Below are positions 33,648 through 43,284 of a stretch of 64,000 nt of DNA, piece by piece (positions within the stretch are counted from its first letter, which is position 1; the number at the start of each line of letters is the position of its first letter). The position numbers and the translations under genes were made by a program. Origin of the DNA: Hanleya hanleyi (taxonomy: Eukaryota > Mollusca > Polyplacophora > Lepidopleurida > Hanleyidae); NCBI GenBank assembly GCA_036873755.1, contig JAVTVY010020522.1:1-64000 (forward strand), in the 5' to 3' direction. The notes beneath the pieces were generated by a model. That model did not search any database. It was not told the DNA's origin and saw only the letters and a program-made list of their open reading frames with translations.

Positions 33648-35110
33648 GGGACGACGAGAAGGATGACGCAGTCGTGCTGAGCAATCTTTTGTAGAACTTC
33701 CTGAAGCAGGGCAATGGGAGGGTAGGCATATTCAAGGAAGTTGTCCCAGCTGATCGATAGGGCGTCGATGGCGAAGGCTCGAGGGTCCAGAATCGGGCTG
33801 ATGAAGAGGGAGAGCTGTGCATTGTTCCTCGTCGCAAACAGGTCGATCAAGGGGGACTCCCAGATGCTGGTGATGCGTTGGAAGATCTCCGGGTGAAGCT
33901 GCCCGCCCAACCTGTCTCGGAAGCATCGGTGTAGAGATGGCGATCTGGAGCCGGTAATAGGAAAGGAACTCCCCTCATGACATTGTGACGGGACTGCCAC
34001 CAAATCAGATGTGGATGTAGAGACGTCAACACCGGAACTTGAGGATCGAGGGATGACATCTGAAGGTATGGATGAAGATGGTACTGCAGCGGCCGAACTT
34101 GGAGACGCCCGTAGTGAGTAAAGTCCTGGGTGGATGTGAGAAGACCTAGAAGACTTTGCCAGAGATGAAGGGGCTGTGAAGGCGATGACAAGAACTTTAG
34201 TACCAACGTCTGAAGCTTGGTCCACCGGTCTTCCGGGGGTCGTACCAGTTGATGGACTGTGTCGAAGACTGCCCCAATGTATCGACGAAGTTGTGCCGGT
34301 ACCAACTCTGACTTCTGAGGGTGAAGAATGAACCCGAGATGTAGAAGGATGAACAAGGTGAACTGGATCTGAGCGTTGAGGAGAGACTTGTCTGCCGCCC
34401 AAATGAGGATGTCATATATGTATACCTCGATGCGAATGCCCCGTAGATGGAGGCAAGCCATGACTGGTGAGGTGATGCGGGTGAAGAGCCATGGGGCGAT
34501 GTTGACTCCGAACGGGAGGACTTGCCACTCGAATCGTCGACCGGCGATGGTAAAGCGTAGGAAACGGCGATGACGAGGATGAATGGGTATATGGAGAAAG
34601 ACGTCCTGCAGATCGATGGAGGCCAGCCAATCCCTGTGATGTACACCGACCCGGATCGATGAAACCGACGTCTTCTTGAAATGAGGAGGTGGTGACAGGT
34701 GAAGTTTGTTGAGCCGTCTCAGGTCGATGATCATGCGCATTTGGTCGGAATCCTTCTTTGGAACTAGGATGATATGGCTGTAGAAACCGACGCTGTCCTC
34801 GGCCTGAGGCAGCTCTCTGACCGCACCCTTGGTGATGAGCGTGGTGACAGATGAAAGAAGCGTCTGAACGTGTCCTGAGGGAACTGGCAGCAGGTGTGAT
34901 GGACGATGTCGGGAGATGAGCCTGGGCTGTGTCTGGAAGTCGAAGAGGAATCCATTTCTTAATGTCTCTAGAACCCAGGCGTCGTCTGTAATGAGCTGCC
35001 AATTCTCCCAGAAGTGCTGCAAACGGCCGCCGACGACAAGATGACTGAAAGGACGGAAGGCGGGCAGATGAAAGTCTATAACATGAGGATGGGAGATGGA
35101 ATGCAGACAG
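33335..35110 (-). pseudogene. DIRS reverse transcriptase / RNase H polyprotein (degenerate)
   Basis: RT (about 34880-34060): MRMIIDLRRLNKLH, then SIDLQDVFLHIPIHPRHRRF (motif A), LPFGVNIAPWLFTR (motif B), and motif C reading VYIYDILIW where YIDD is expected, so the first catalytic Asp is Tyr. RNase H begins RHLYTDASETGWAG at about 33915-33956 and is then cut by a deletion plus frameshift. The sequence resumes in the neighbouring frame with the post-RNase H block ESPLIDLFATRNNAQLSLF and WPRRPWFPALVPLL. The remaining RNase H acidic residues are gone. Confidence 0.9.
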
Positions 35111-35231
35111 TCACTTGTTGGAGGCACCTCTACCTCTAGAAGACCTCCCACGCGTGATGCGCCGGCCACGGGAACGTGAAGCCTTGTCGAAGGAACGAAA
35201 ACTACCAGGGGGATCGTCCCAGCGCTGGGCA
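35111..35231 (-). pseudogene. DIRS gag C-terminal end, beyond the Naiad insertion
   Basis: One frame reads AQRWDDPPGSFRSFDKASRS followed by an Arg/Gly/Ser-rich tail (RGRRITRGRSSRGRG) and a TGA at 35113-35111, a typical nucleic-acid-binding gag end. It belongs with the gag sequence that breaks off near 37990. Confidence 0.75.
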
Positions 35232-35416
35232 CCAAATTCAAAAAGACAATCATAGTATACATAAACATAGGCTTGTTTTCTGCAAGAGAGAAGCGGTCAA
35301 CAGTTTTCAATGATGCCGGCAAGACATCATGATGTTCCAAAAATATCAAATCCGTATCGCTGATCAGTATTCTTAATCCATAATATTCGTTGTAAAGTCG
35401 TAATCTAAAGAATGAT

Positions 35417-35523
35417 GTATCTCAGTCACGCTTTGATTGTGACTGTTCATACGAGTACCATGAGGATCTTGAAGTACATGGGTTCATACGGCCCCTAGCC
35501 CCGGGTTAAGCGGAATTAGACAC
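35417..35523 (-). ncRNA. Structured RNA motif at Naiad 3' end (candidate twister-like ribozyme)
   Basis: Starts 3 nt after the RT stop codon. Minus strand 5' to 3': GTGTC, TAATTCCGCTTA, CCGGGGCTAGGGGCCG, a variable arm, then hairpin CAGTCAC-AATCAAAGC-GTGACTG, A, GATAC. GTGTC/GATAC closes the structure with one G-U pair. The Polinton copies have GTATC/GATAC and hairpin CAGGTAC/GTACCTG, so stem bases change in pairs. TAAT-x-C-x-GC followed by CCGG, then a GC(T/A)AGG loop and an AAT-AAAG segment, resembles the twister layout. Penelope elements are known to carry self-cleaving RNAs, usually hammerheads; no hammerhead core is present. The ribozyme reading is an inference. Confidence 0.55.
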
Positions 35524-35526
35524 AAG

Positions 35527-37990
35527 TTACGAAAAGTAGCGCCATAGATCTTGCACGCTACGTTCGTATTTTGCTATCAGCATGCGATATGTATCGCCAA
35601 ATTTGAGAAACTTTGAGTGGAGGCGCTTGGTGGAATAGCCCTGTTTTATAAGTTTCTGCAACAATGTTTTGTGACGTTGATTAAAATCATCACATTTAAC
35701 ACAGGATCTAGCAAATGCTACTAAGCGAGATATGCATACGCCATATGCAGGTCCCACTGGAATATTACTATCCAGAAAGGAATAGTTTACGATGTCGAAA
35801 TTGTAATCATCTCTTTTGTCATAAAGTCGACGAGAGAGAATGCCCGCTTTATTTTTATAGAGATAGAGATCTAAATAAGATGTGCTTGTAGGGCTATCTG
35901 TAGTTTCCTTCAAATCCAGTGAAGGTGGATATATATCCTTCACTGCGTTATTAATATAGCGATTATCCACAGCGAGAAGATCGTCTATATAGCGTTTGGT
36001 GAATGAGAAGGAACGGGCTTTGAATGGATCGGTTTTTGAAAGATCGGTTTTTGTTCATAAGAGAACAGATGCAGGTCAGCCAACAGGGGTGCACAATTAG
36101 TACCCATTGGAATACCTATATGCTGCTGATATATTGTGTTGCCAAATTTCACATAGATAGTTTTAATGAGAAATTCAAGCAACTCTATAAACAAAGAAAC
36201 ATCCCATGAATTATATCTCTTGTATGTAGTCGAGCTAAAGAATGCTTTATGGCTTCCGACATTAATATATCTACGATCAGTTTTCTTGAACACAGATACT
36301 ATTAATGAACTTATACGGTCAATAAGGTCCTGATGAGGGATTGTAGTATAGAGAGTCGAGAAATCCCATGTGGATACATGTCTGTACGGTATGTGACCTT
36401 TAGCATCAAGTACTTCCGTAAGACATTTTGAGTTTTTCAATATCCACATACATTCGACGCCAGAGTTCTTAGAAATAGTGGCGCAATACCTATCCCAAAA
36501 TGCTTTTACCTCCTGAAGGGCCCTTGTCAATAGGGTTGAAAGAAGCTTGGTGGTGCAGCTTCTAGAACCAGCTATGAATCTAGCTTTGTATGGTGAATTA
36601 GGCATTTTGGGAGTCCAGTATATTTTTGGTATGTCGTTATGATTGGTTGGAAGACAAATACCTCTTTCCCTGAGAAACTTTTTGTGATTGTTAAATAAAT
36701 CTTCCAGAGTAAATGCAGTTTGGGAGTAAGTAGACGTATTTGATGAAGATATGTCTACACTCAATTCTTTAACCAGCACCTGGTAATAGTAATATTTACA
36801 TATGAATATTATATTATTCGGAGCTTTGTCTGCTGGGACTATGACGAATTTACTCTGGAGATTTGCTAGAACTTCTTGCGAATTGAGGTTTCTCAGTACT
36901 TGTTTTGCTTGGGAAAGAGTACTTCTGTCAATATGGCGGATTGTTTCAACGACCTTGCTCTTGGTGAGGTCCAGCCAATCAGCGAGTACTGTAGGTTCAA
37001 CCTTCTCTCGCTTAGACCAATCAATAACGTACTGTTCTAATGCAGACAGGACTATCTTCTGGTCGGCCTTCAGATTTATTCTTCTTGGCTCTCTATATTT
37101 AGGTCCTTTCATCAGGAGTAATTTCAGATTCTTATCACTCACCACATCAAGGTCACCAGTCACAATATGTTTGCATGGTGTATAGATAAAGTTCGACAAT
37201 TCACAATCACAACTATAGCCTCCTGACGTGTATAAGTTCCAGTCAAACTCCTTGACAGCATTGGAGTAATTGAATATTTTGGTGGCTATAGATTTAGTAT
37301 ATTTATATGAAATGCAAGGAGGTTCTGTGAACTTGAAATAGTTTGGTACAGCGTTGCATACCTCTGGATCATTCAGGATTCGAGGTAAATTAATGATGTC
37401 CAGTCCTTTATCTAAGTAGTTGAGTTTCAAGAAAAGCCGATCTTGAGATGTTTCGATTATGTTCACTGGACGATACAACCGAAAACACGCTATATCTTGA
37501 CATACTTTACTGATTTTTGATGGTATTATATTTCCTGAAGACGCAGATTGCTGTATATCTCTGGCTATTTGATTTAAAGCTCTCAGAGGTAACGCATACA
37601 GAACTGTACGTAAGCTATGTATACTATTGGGTGCGTTAGTTAAACCCACTAAGTAATTTAAAGTGATATGATCGTGAATCATCGAACTATTAAACTTTCG
37701 CCAACCATGGCTGCGTTGTCTCCGTTGATGGGGTTTAAATAGTTGGGTAATGTTGGATATATTTGAACGGCGGTTTGTAGCATTGCCGAACCCACTGACA
37801 TTATCATTTAAACCAAACGGAAACACTGACCCAAGTTCTAGCATCCAGAATAATTCCCGCTCTCGGATTTTTCTCTCAAATCCAAAGGGGGAATCCTTAG
37901 TAGATGGATAGACGACGTCTATGATCTGAATACTAAATGCTTGATTCACATGGCTTATCACCAGAACTAGCATAGTTATCCCAGTGGCTG
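35527..37990 (-). pseudogene. Naiad/Penelope reverse transcriptase with partial GIY-YIG
   Basis: The N-terminus shows the end of a GIY-YIG nuclease domain: IQIIDVVYP, then RERELFWMLELGSVFPFGLN. RT motifs: KIYWTPKMPNSPYKARFI, WDFSTLYTTIPHQDL (motif A Asp), GIPMGTNCAPLLADLHLFSY (motif B). Motif C, KRYIDDLLAVDN, is intact but in the frame of the second part (35527 to about 36010). After it come STSYLDLYLYKNK, LDSNIPVGPAYGV and the thumb block HKTLLQKLIKQGY, ending WRYFS-stop. The only clear coding lesion is one frameshift between motif B and motif C near 36010-36050, so the copy is fairly young. Confidence 0.88.
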
Positions 37991-38000
37991 GTGATGGCAC

Positions 38001-39786
38001 AGAGCACAGGAAGTTAGAGCTGACGTCGACGAAGGTCCGGACGAAACGACAAAAGAAGCCGCTGTCACACGCTTGCGTCTAGAACGAGTAGAAGTAGAGA
38101 CAGCACTTGGGCATCTCAGGAACGAGAGCAATCAGTGCCGCCATCTTATCCGCAAACGTTAACGCACCCGTGTCTACAGAGTTGACGTCCGGTGTAGGCG
38201 ATGACTTCTGAACAGAGGCAGATGATGCAGAAGACGAGCGACGATCAGGTGAAACATCGTCGAGGCCCCGATGAGAAGACGTAGATGCAATAGGAGAAGA
38301 CTGGTCCGCAACCAGCGGCATGGCAGGAATGGGACGCGAAGAGTTGACAGACAACAGACGATCAAGTGGATGACATGGTTGTGATACATTGATCGAAGGT
38401 AAAGTTCCGCAAACAGAAACCCGCTGGCGAGGTGGTGACCGAGAACGGCGTCGTGAAGATCTGGAATGACGACGAGGTGATCGGGAACGGCGTCGCGGCG
38501 TTCGAGAGCGGCGTAATGGCGTCCGGGAACGGCGACGAGGCGTACGGGAACGGCGTAGAAGTGTTGGGGAACGACGTAATGGCGTCCGAGAACGGCGTTG
38601 CGGCGTACGGGAAGAACGTTGTGGCGTACAGGAACGGCGTTGTGGTGTACGGGAACGGCGTTGTGGTGTACGGGAACGGCGTTGTGGCGTACGGGAACGG
38701 CGTTGTGGTGTACGGGAACGGCGTTGAGGTAGAATCTTATTCTTACTAACGTCAAGATGCAAGAAATCGACAGAAAGCGTGGGTTGATGTAAAGCCGGAG
38801 CCCAAAGTGTCGCTGCGGGATCTGAACGAGCGACGATCGGTAACGGACGGGTGAACGGAGAAGTCCTGGTCTTGGAAGGCAGTCGCGCAGCCGTAGCCCG
38901 AGAAACTGTTTTAGACAAAGCAGTCGTAGAAGCAGGACGTGGCTTAGATCGTTGGGGTGAAGTCGAAGCCCATTGTAGCAGAGTACTAGGCTGTGGATGA
39001 ACATCAGCAGTAGTCGATTGATTGGATGAAGCCGGAGCCCGTAGTGTCGATGTACTGGGCTGTGGATGGACATCAACTGAGGTTGACCGATGAGGCGAAA
39101 CCGAAGCCCGTTTTGCTGATCTGAAATAAGAAACTAACGGCCAAGGATGAGTACTCGATGCAGAAGAAAAGGCCTTTTGTCCGGTCCCGGTAATAAAAGG
39201 TCGATCTCCGATGGTAGCTCTCGATGTTGAAGCAGACCGCCACTTGGAGACTGTCTTTTGTTGTTCCAGAAGCAGTGGCGGATGATTGCGTAACTCCAGA
39301 CTTGATCTTTGTCACAGAGCCGTCAGACGAGTCGCTCATGTCGTGATGACCTCGAATAGACCTGTCTTGGTATGCCAGGGGTAGAGTCGAGTTGTCGATT
39401 TCCACCTGCTTGACTGTGCCACTTGGGGGAATTCTAGAAGACGATGGAGTCGACATGCTAGAACTGAAAAGATGGGACACTTCCAAGTGCGACCCAGGTA
39501 GATCTTCGTTGAATTTCATGTCGCCGACGAGAACCATTTCTGAATGTCGTCTCTTGCCAACAGAGAGGTTGGAATCCGCCGATGACCGTAGAAGGAACGC
39601 ACGACTCGCCTGGGCGTAATTTCGCCAGGTAGTATCGTCCCAGTCCAAACATTTCAAACAGATGACCTGCCGATAGCATAAATGTCCTTTGCACGAAAAG
39701 CAGGTCGAATGGGAATCCAAAATAGACCAAGAATGCCGACAGGAACGGCAACGTTTGGAATTTTCAGGGAATGCTTGATCAGACAT
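38001..39786 (-). pseudogene. DIRS gag-like protein, 5' portion with RS-like repeats
   Basis: Starts MSDQAFPENSKRCRSCRHSW; the Cys pattern CRSC-x14-CFSC-x10-CLKC resembles the Cys-rich start of invertebrate DIRS gags. The frame shifts near 39180 and continues as a Ser/Thr/Pro-rich segment, then about 14 repeats of QRRSRTP (38740-38450), then a Ser-rich segment ending near 38090. There a second shift leads into RSRRKRVTAASFVVSSG before the Naiad junction. Probably binds nucleic acid. Two frameshifts and the Naiad insertion make it non-functional. Confidence 0.82.
38440..38740. repeat. 21-bp tandem repeat coding QRRSRTP
   Basis: Units such as CGTTGTGGTGTACGGGAACG (plus strand) recur every 21 bp about 14 times. 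On the minus strand they keep frame and give Arg-Arg-Ser-Arg-Thr-Pro-Gln, drifting to RRSRSPR at the far end. Size-neutral for frame, so it could expand within a working gag. Confidence 0.93.
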
Positions 39787-39891
39787 TGTCCAATATAAAT
39801 CTGCTAGTAGTTAGCTTCAGAAAATAACCCTAGGTTACGTCTAAATCTAGAACCTAACAGGAACTCCTTTCAAACACGTCTACACGCGGCA

Positions 39892-40043
39892 GATGCAGGA
39901 TAAAAAGAGGACGACTTCATGGGGCGCATGCGCAGAGTAAACCAGCTGAGCTCCCTAAAGGGCGGTAACTTTTATTCTGCAAAGGATCTCCTAAAGGAGG
40001 GTATAAGGCATAGCAATAGCAGGTGTAGATCTGAGCAATAAAT
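39892..40043. repeat. DIRS right terminal repeat
   Basis: Complement of the left repeat; contains AAAGGATCTCCTAAAGGAGG, GGCATAGCAATAGCAGGTGT and ends at GAGCAATAAAT. It has no insertion, so it preserves the target sequence that the LINE hit on the left side. Confidence 0.88.
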
Positions 40044-40970
40044 TGTATAATTACTTGTTTTTAATCATCCACTCTGCGTTACTGTATTTGTGTTCTTAAA
40101 TGCATTTTTATTATCTACCGGTACTGATCCTTCAATTTGCTTTTAATGTACCGTACTGGCTTGCCTTGTATGGCAAATAAATATGTATGATACCCAATGT
40201 TATGTCAATCCAATAGCTTTTGACCTAATTTTTATTTTAACATATCGAAAATAAAGGAATGTTCTATTGTATGATATTCATTTTGAATCAAAATTTGACA
40301 CATATTACGAGCATTATCAGTGTAAGAAAATCTTTCCACTTTCCAAGTTTTCAAATATTTGCTACATTCTTGGCTTGTCGCAGATTTCTTGTCTTTCCCG
40401 TCCCGATCAGTTAATCCTCTAATGCAAACTAGAGCAGCAAAAATTGTTGTAGCTCGGATAAACAGAAAGTAACCAACAGCTGGTACAGTTGACATGTGTT
40501 GAAACTTTGATCACGTGAACAACATTTTCTATAAATGCTTGAGATTAAAAGATTAAGAACGCGTGCCTGTGTACACTTTCATTTGTCTTGCCGTCACGGT
40601 TGTTTTAGTGTCTTCCAGTCCCCACTGACCATGGTCATATGCTATTGTGAAAACTAACCTGATAAATTCTGTGAACCCGATCACGTAAATCATATCTTCA
40701 TACCCGGTACTTCACTAAATATTTTTACCCCACAGTAGACGAAAATGACGATAGGCCTAAAGACGGTAAAGGCGGTAGTTAAACCAAATTAACTACAGAT
40801 ATTATGCGTTGGATTTATTTAAACCTATCATTGCTGGAAAATTACCGATGGACGGTTAGTGTGTGACAGATCCGTACCTTTATTTTCCCTTCAAAGAAAA
40901 CTTGAAAATATCTTTCACAAAATGTCCGACCCGTAAAAGAAGTGCCAGCAGCAGTAAAAGCGCAGAATGA
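40044..40970. other. Intergenic sequence between DIRS and Polinton
   Basis: AT-rich, no recognised gene. The frame at 40232-40495 has no family features. Confidence 0.55.
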
Positions 40971-40979
40971 TGCATATTG

Positions 40980-41110
40980 ACCTTTGACCTTTGTTACGTG
41001 ACCGGAAGTGACCATTGACCCCTGCGCACCATTTTTACTCGGTATTGTGCTCATGCGCTGGTGACAAAGGTCACTTCCGGCCACGTGACCGGAGCCGAAA
41101 GTGACGTCAG
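40980..41110. promoter_or_regulatory. Inverted ETS/E-box module with CRE
   Basis: TTACGTGACCGGAAGTGACC (about 40993-41012) and the complement of GGTCACTTCCGGCCACGTGA (about 41070-41089) are inverted copies with two mismatches. Each holds an ETS-type CCGGAAGT core and an ACGTGA/CACGTG box, and CTGACGTCA-like TGACGTCA follows at 41102-41109. AAAGGTCA repeats also occur. It looks like a bidirectional promoter, but no transcript unit is assigned. It may belong to the Polinton's left part. Confidence 0.45.
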
Positions 41111-41469
41111 AACGGTCAAAGGATGCTGTCTACACTTAATTGCTGTGCGGCCGAAGGCAGGCATGGGTTCTGGTCTTCGGCCATAAATAGATGTAAAATC
41201 TCCAACAAAAACCCTGAACAAATACATAGTTTCTGAATGACCACACTCGTGCCATTATTTCAGGTGAGCTATTGAAATTGAAAAGGAAAGACGTACAATC
41301 CTCTTTACCTCCTTCAGCTTTTCTGAAAAACTCCATTAAATGTATGAAAATATGTCCAATTCGACCCGCCACCCAGAGAAAACGTACAAAATGATTTTCA
41401 TGCATGTGGAAGTGTTTCCCGGGCATTTTATAATGGTGAAAAACGGGGTCGACCTAGTCGTTTTTTGTA

Positions 41470-41512
41470 AAGTTTTCGCGCCATAAAGGAATCGTCATTT
41501 TCGCGCCTGAAA
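41470..41512. promoter_or_regulatory. Two E2F-like sites
   Basis: GTTTTCGCGCCATAAAGG and CATTTTCGCGCCTGAAAA both carry TTTTCGCGCC, the classic E2F sequence, in the same orientation about 26 bp apart. They lie about 600 bp before the first Polinton-like gene. Confidence 0.5.
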
Positions 41513-41629
41513 AAGTGCGGATTTTGGCCTGCCAAATATTCACTTCTGGGCACGATTGACTCTGTAGTGGAACGTAGACGCGATCAACAAGCAATTGTTA
41601 TATGCTCGTTTGGAGAAATGGCTACATCC

Positions 41630-42005
41630 AAGAGGATGGTACTATACACTTTACGGAGGGCTTGGAGACATGGGATTTCACCGTTTGAGTCGCCGATACC
41701 TGGGTTCCGCCCTACAGGAGTGTGGCGTAAGGAATAGGGCTGCGCATGCACAATCGGAAGTAAGCCACTATAACGAGAACCAGATGCCTAGAGACATGGA
41801 GATTTCGCTACTTGAGTCGCCTGGACTCGGGATTCCACCCTAGATCAGTTTGGGGCGAGGAATAGGGTTGCACATGCGGAGCCGGAACACTGTACAGAGA
41901 ATCAAAGGGCCTAGATACTTGGGGATTTCAACGTTTGAGTCGTCTGGACCCGGGCTTCTGCCCTAGGGTAGTGTGAGGCGAGGAATGGAGCTGCGCATGC
42001 GCAAT
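41630..42005. repeat. Three degenerate ~123-bp repeats with NRF-1-like palindromes
   Basis: Each unit contains GGGATTTCA(C/A)CGTTTGAGTCG or a variant, a CCTGG(G/A)(T/C)TC(C/G)GCCCTA-like segment, and GCTGCGCATGCGCAATCGG or a variant (ends near 41760, 41883 and 42010). The third has a perfect TGCGCATGCGCA, the NRF-1 palindrome. They sit directly upstream of a TATA box at 42013. Confidence 0.75.
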
Positions 42006-42012
42006 CGGAAGA

Positions 42013-42020
42013 ACTAATGC
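42013..42020 (+). promoter_or_regulatory. TATA box of first small Polinton gene
   Basis: CCCTATAAATACGAGG sits about 65 bp before the ATG at 42082, with the NRF-1-like palindrome just upstream. The same TATAAATA-type box precedes the integrase at about 43248, and TTTAAATACGAAGG precedes the second small gene at about 42792. Confidence 0.6.
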
Positions 42021-42081
42021 CCTATAAATACGAGGATCAGTGACAGTGTGCGTGATTCAGCGCACGTCATTTAATCCACCA

Positions 42082-42396
42082 TGTCGCTAGTCCTACGAGC
42101 CGCCCTTCGCCTTACACCCGAATGGGGTTACACGTTCATGAGGATAAAGTCACCATCGTGAAAGATCGGGATGTCTGGTGGTCGGGACCTGATTTCACAT
42201 CGAGTACGGAAACCCTACGCCGTGAAAGCTGGACTAAATTTAAACGGGTGTTGAGCGGTGATGTCCATGCGAAACTCGACACCCGTATTTCCACCGTCGG
42301 AGTACGACGACGTCATAGACTATACGGATATGCTCAGTCAACCCAATGGCAATTGCATACATACAACGGAGGCCGATACGATGTCAGAATCCAATG
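42082..42396 (+). pseudogene. Small Polinton-associated gene A (unknown function)
   Basis: The ATG at 42082 starts MSLVLRAALRLTPEWGYTFM. The recognisable part is in the neighbouring frame from about 42122 (KDRDVWWSGPDF, ESWTKFKRVLSGDVHAKLD), so one frameshift separates them. It shares WTKFK-x-VLSG with gene B, about 750 bp on. I know no family for it. The promoter-like setting and shared motif suggest a real paralogous gene pair. Confidence 0.5.
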
Positions 42397-42791
42397 AAAG
42401 CACCCAGAAAGGAACTTCGACCCTGGCGCCAGATATTAACGTATAATGTGGGGTGTATTTTCATGTTACTATCCCATGATCTACCATACTGAGAGCTAAT
42501 AAGTAGAACTGATCCCGATCACCGCTCCCCAGGAATCCAGCACCGACCGAGGAGGAGGAGAGAAACTTTACCACAGATGCTGACGAACTGCCCACGTAGG
42601 TGTTCCCGATACAGGAAGATGTGAGTGCGATGTACCAATGCCCTTGAACTACCACCCGGCACTGTTTTCACCGCCATCGTCATGGGTTGGACCTGTACAA
42701 TTTCCGGTTAGTTGATAACACCAGACTGGACCATACGCCCATATCATTATTAAGGTCCAAGCCATGACCTATGACGGACTTTTCCTCCCTT

Positions 42792-43208
42792 TAAATACGA
42801 AGGAGAGTCACGTCGTGTGTGATCCACGTACTGACCATGACGGAGCATATAATGCGTGCGTTTCTCATCATGGATGAGAGAAACATCTGTGATGCCCACC
42901 CTACACAACCGCGACCGGCTCATATTCGTTGTTGAGATGGTTGGACCAAATTCAAACAGGTTTTGTCTGGTGAACTGGACGGTCACATCATCCACTTGTG
43001 TCATGATGTGTACGTCCGACGCGGCCCCTTCTTTGCTCAATTGGCTCGGCTAGATGGGGTTACCGTGCATTTTACCCTTCATCCTGTATGGTACGCGTTA
43101 GAAGATGCCGAGGCAGAGGTGGATCAGGTGCTTACAGACGGCGAGCGGTCATCAGACGAGTTGGGCTGGCCACGTGCCTGGACGGTGTTCTGCGAGAACC
43201 CAATGTAA
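42792..43208 (+). pseudogene. Small Polinton-associated gene B (paralogue of A)
   Basis: TTTAAATACGAAGG then about 40 bp to ATG at 42838 (MTEHIMRAFLIMDERNICDA). A stop/frameshift falls near 42934, after which GWTKFKQVLSGELDGHIIHL and RRGPFFAQLARLDGVTVHFT continue to an acidic C-terminus (stop 43206-43208). Shares the WTKFK-x-VLSG block with gene A. Function unknown; directly upstream of the integrase promoter. Confidence 0.5.
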
Positions 43209-43245
43209 GAAACCAGAAACTCCGAACCCATCCCAAGATATACCC

Positions 43246-43253
43246 GTTATAAA
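43246..43253 (+). promoter_or_regulatory. TATA box of the integrase gene
   Basis: CCCGTTATAAATAAACG lies about 40-60 bp before the start of integrase similarity. It matches the boxes before the two small genes. Confidence 0.6.
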
Positions 43254-43284
43254 TAAACGATAGAGCCCCGAGCCTTCATCATTC

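Larger units (their letters stand above)
35232..37990 (-). mobile_element. Naiad-type Penelope-like retroelement nested in DIRS gag
   Basis: Splits the DIRS gag frame: RS-rich gag to the right of about 37990, gag tail to the left of 35231. The element has a remnant N-terminal GIY-YIG end, then RT, then no C-terminal GIY-YIG. That is the permuted order described for Naiad Penelope elements. The 5' end is truncated inside the endonuclease. The 3' end holds a structured RNA motif at 35417-35523. Exact ends are uncertain by some tens of bases and no clear target duplication was found. Confidence 0.85.
29965..40043 (-). mobile_element. DIRS-type tyrosine-recombinase retrotransposon with nested LINE and Naiad
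   Basis: The inverted terminal repeats pair 29965-30037 plus 31813-31917 (left, split by a LINE) with 39892-40043 (right). Shared blocks are CACCTGCTATTGCTATGCC, TCCTTTAGGAGATCCTTT and GACTTCATGGGGC (written for one strand). An internal complementary region at about 31970-32072 joins complements of both outer ends. In transcription order on the minus strand are a gag with Cys-rich start, an RS-like repeat region, RT/RNase H and a tyrosine recombinase. Without the LINE and Naiad, about 5.5 kb remains, normal for DIRS. No target duplication is expected or seen. Frameshifts and stops show it is dead. Confidence 0.9.

Noticed and set aside
35417..35523. Hammerhead ribozyme at the Naiad 3' end
   Set aside because: Neither strand shows the CTGANGA and GAAA core pairs required, so a different fold was proposed.
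36802..37185. Plus-strand 127-codon frame
   Set aside because: Antisense shadow of the Naiad RT, which has clear family motifs on the minus strand.
38424..38749. Plus-strand 105-codon frame of VYGNGVV-type repeats
   Set aside because: It is the opposite strand of the QRRSRTP repeat in DIRS gag.
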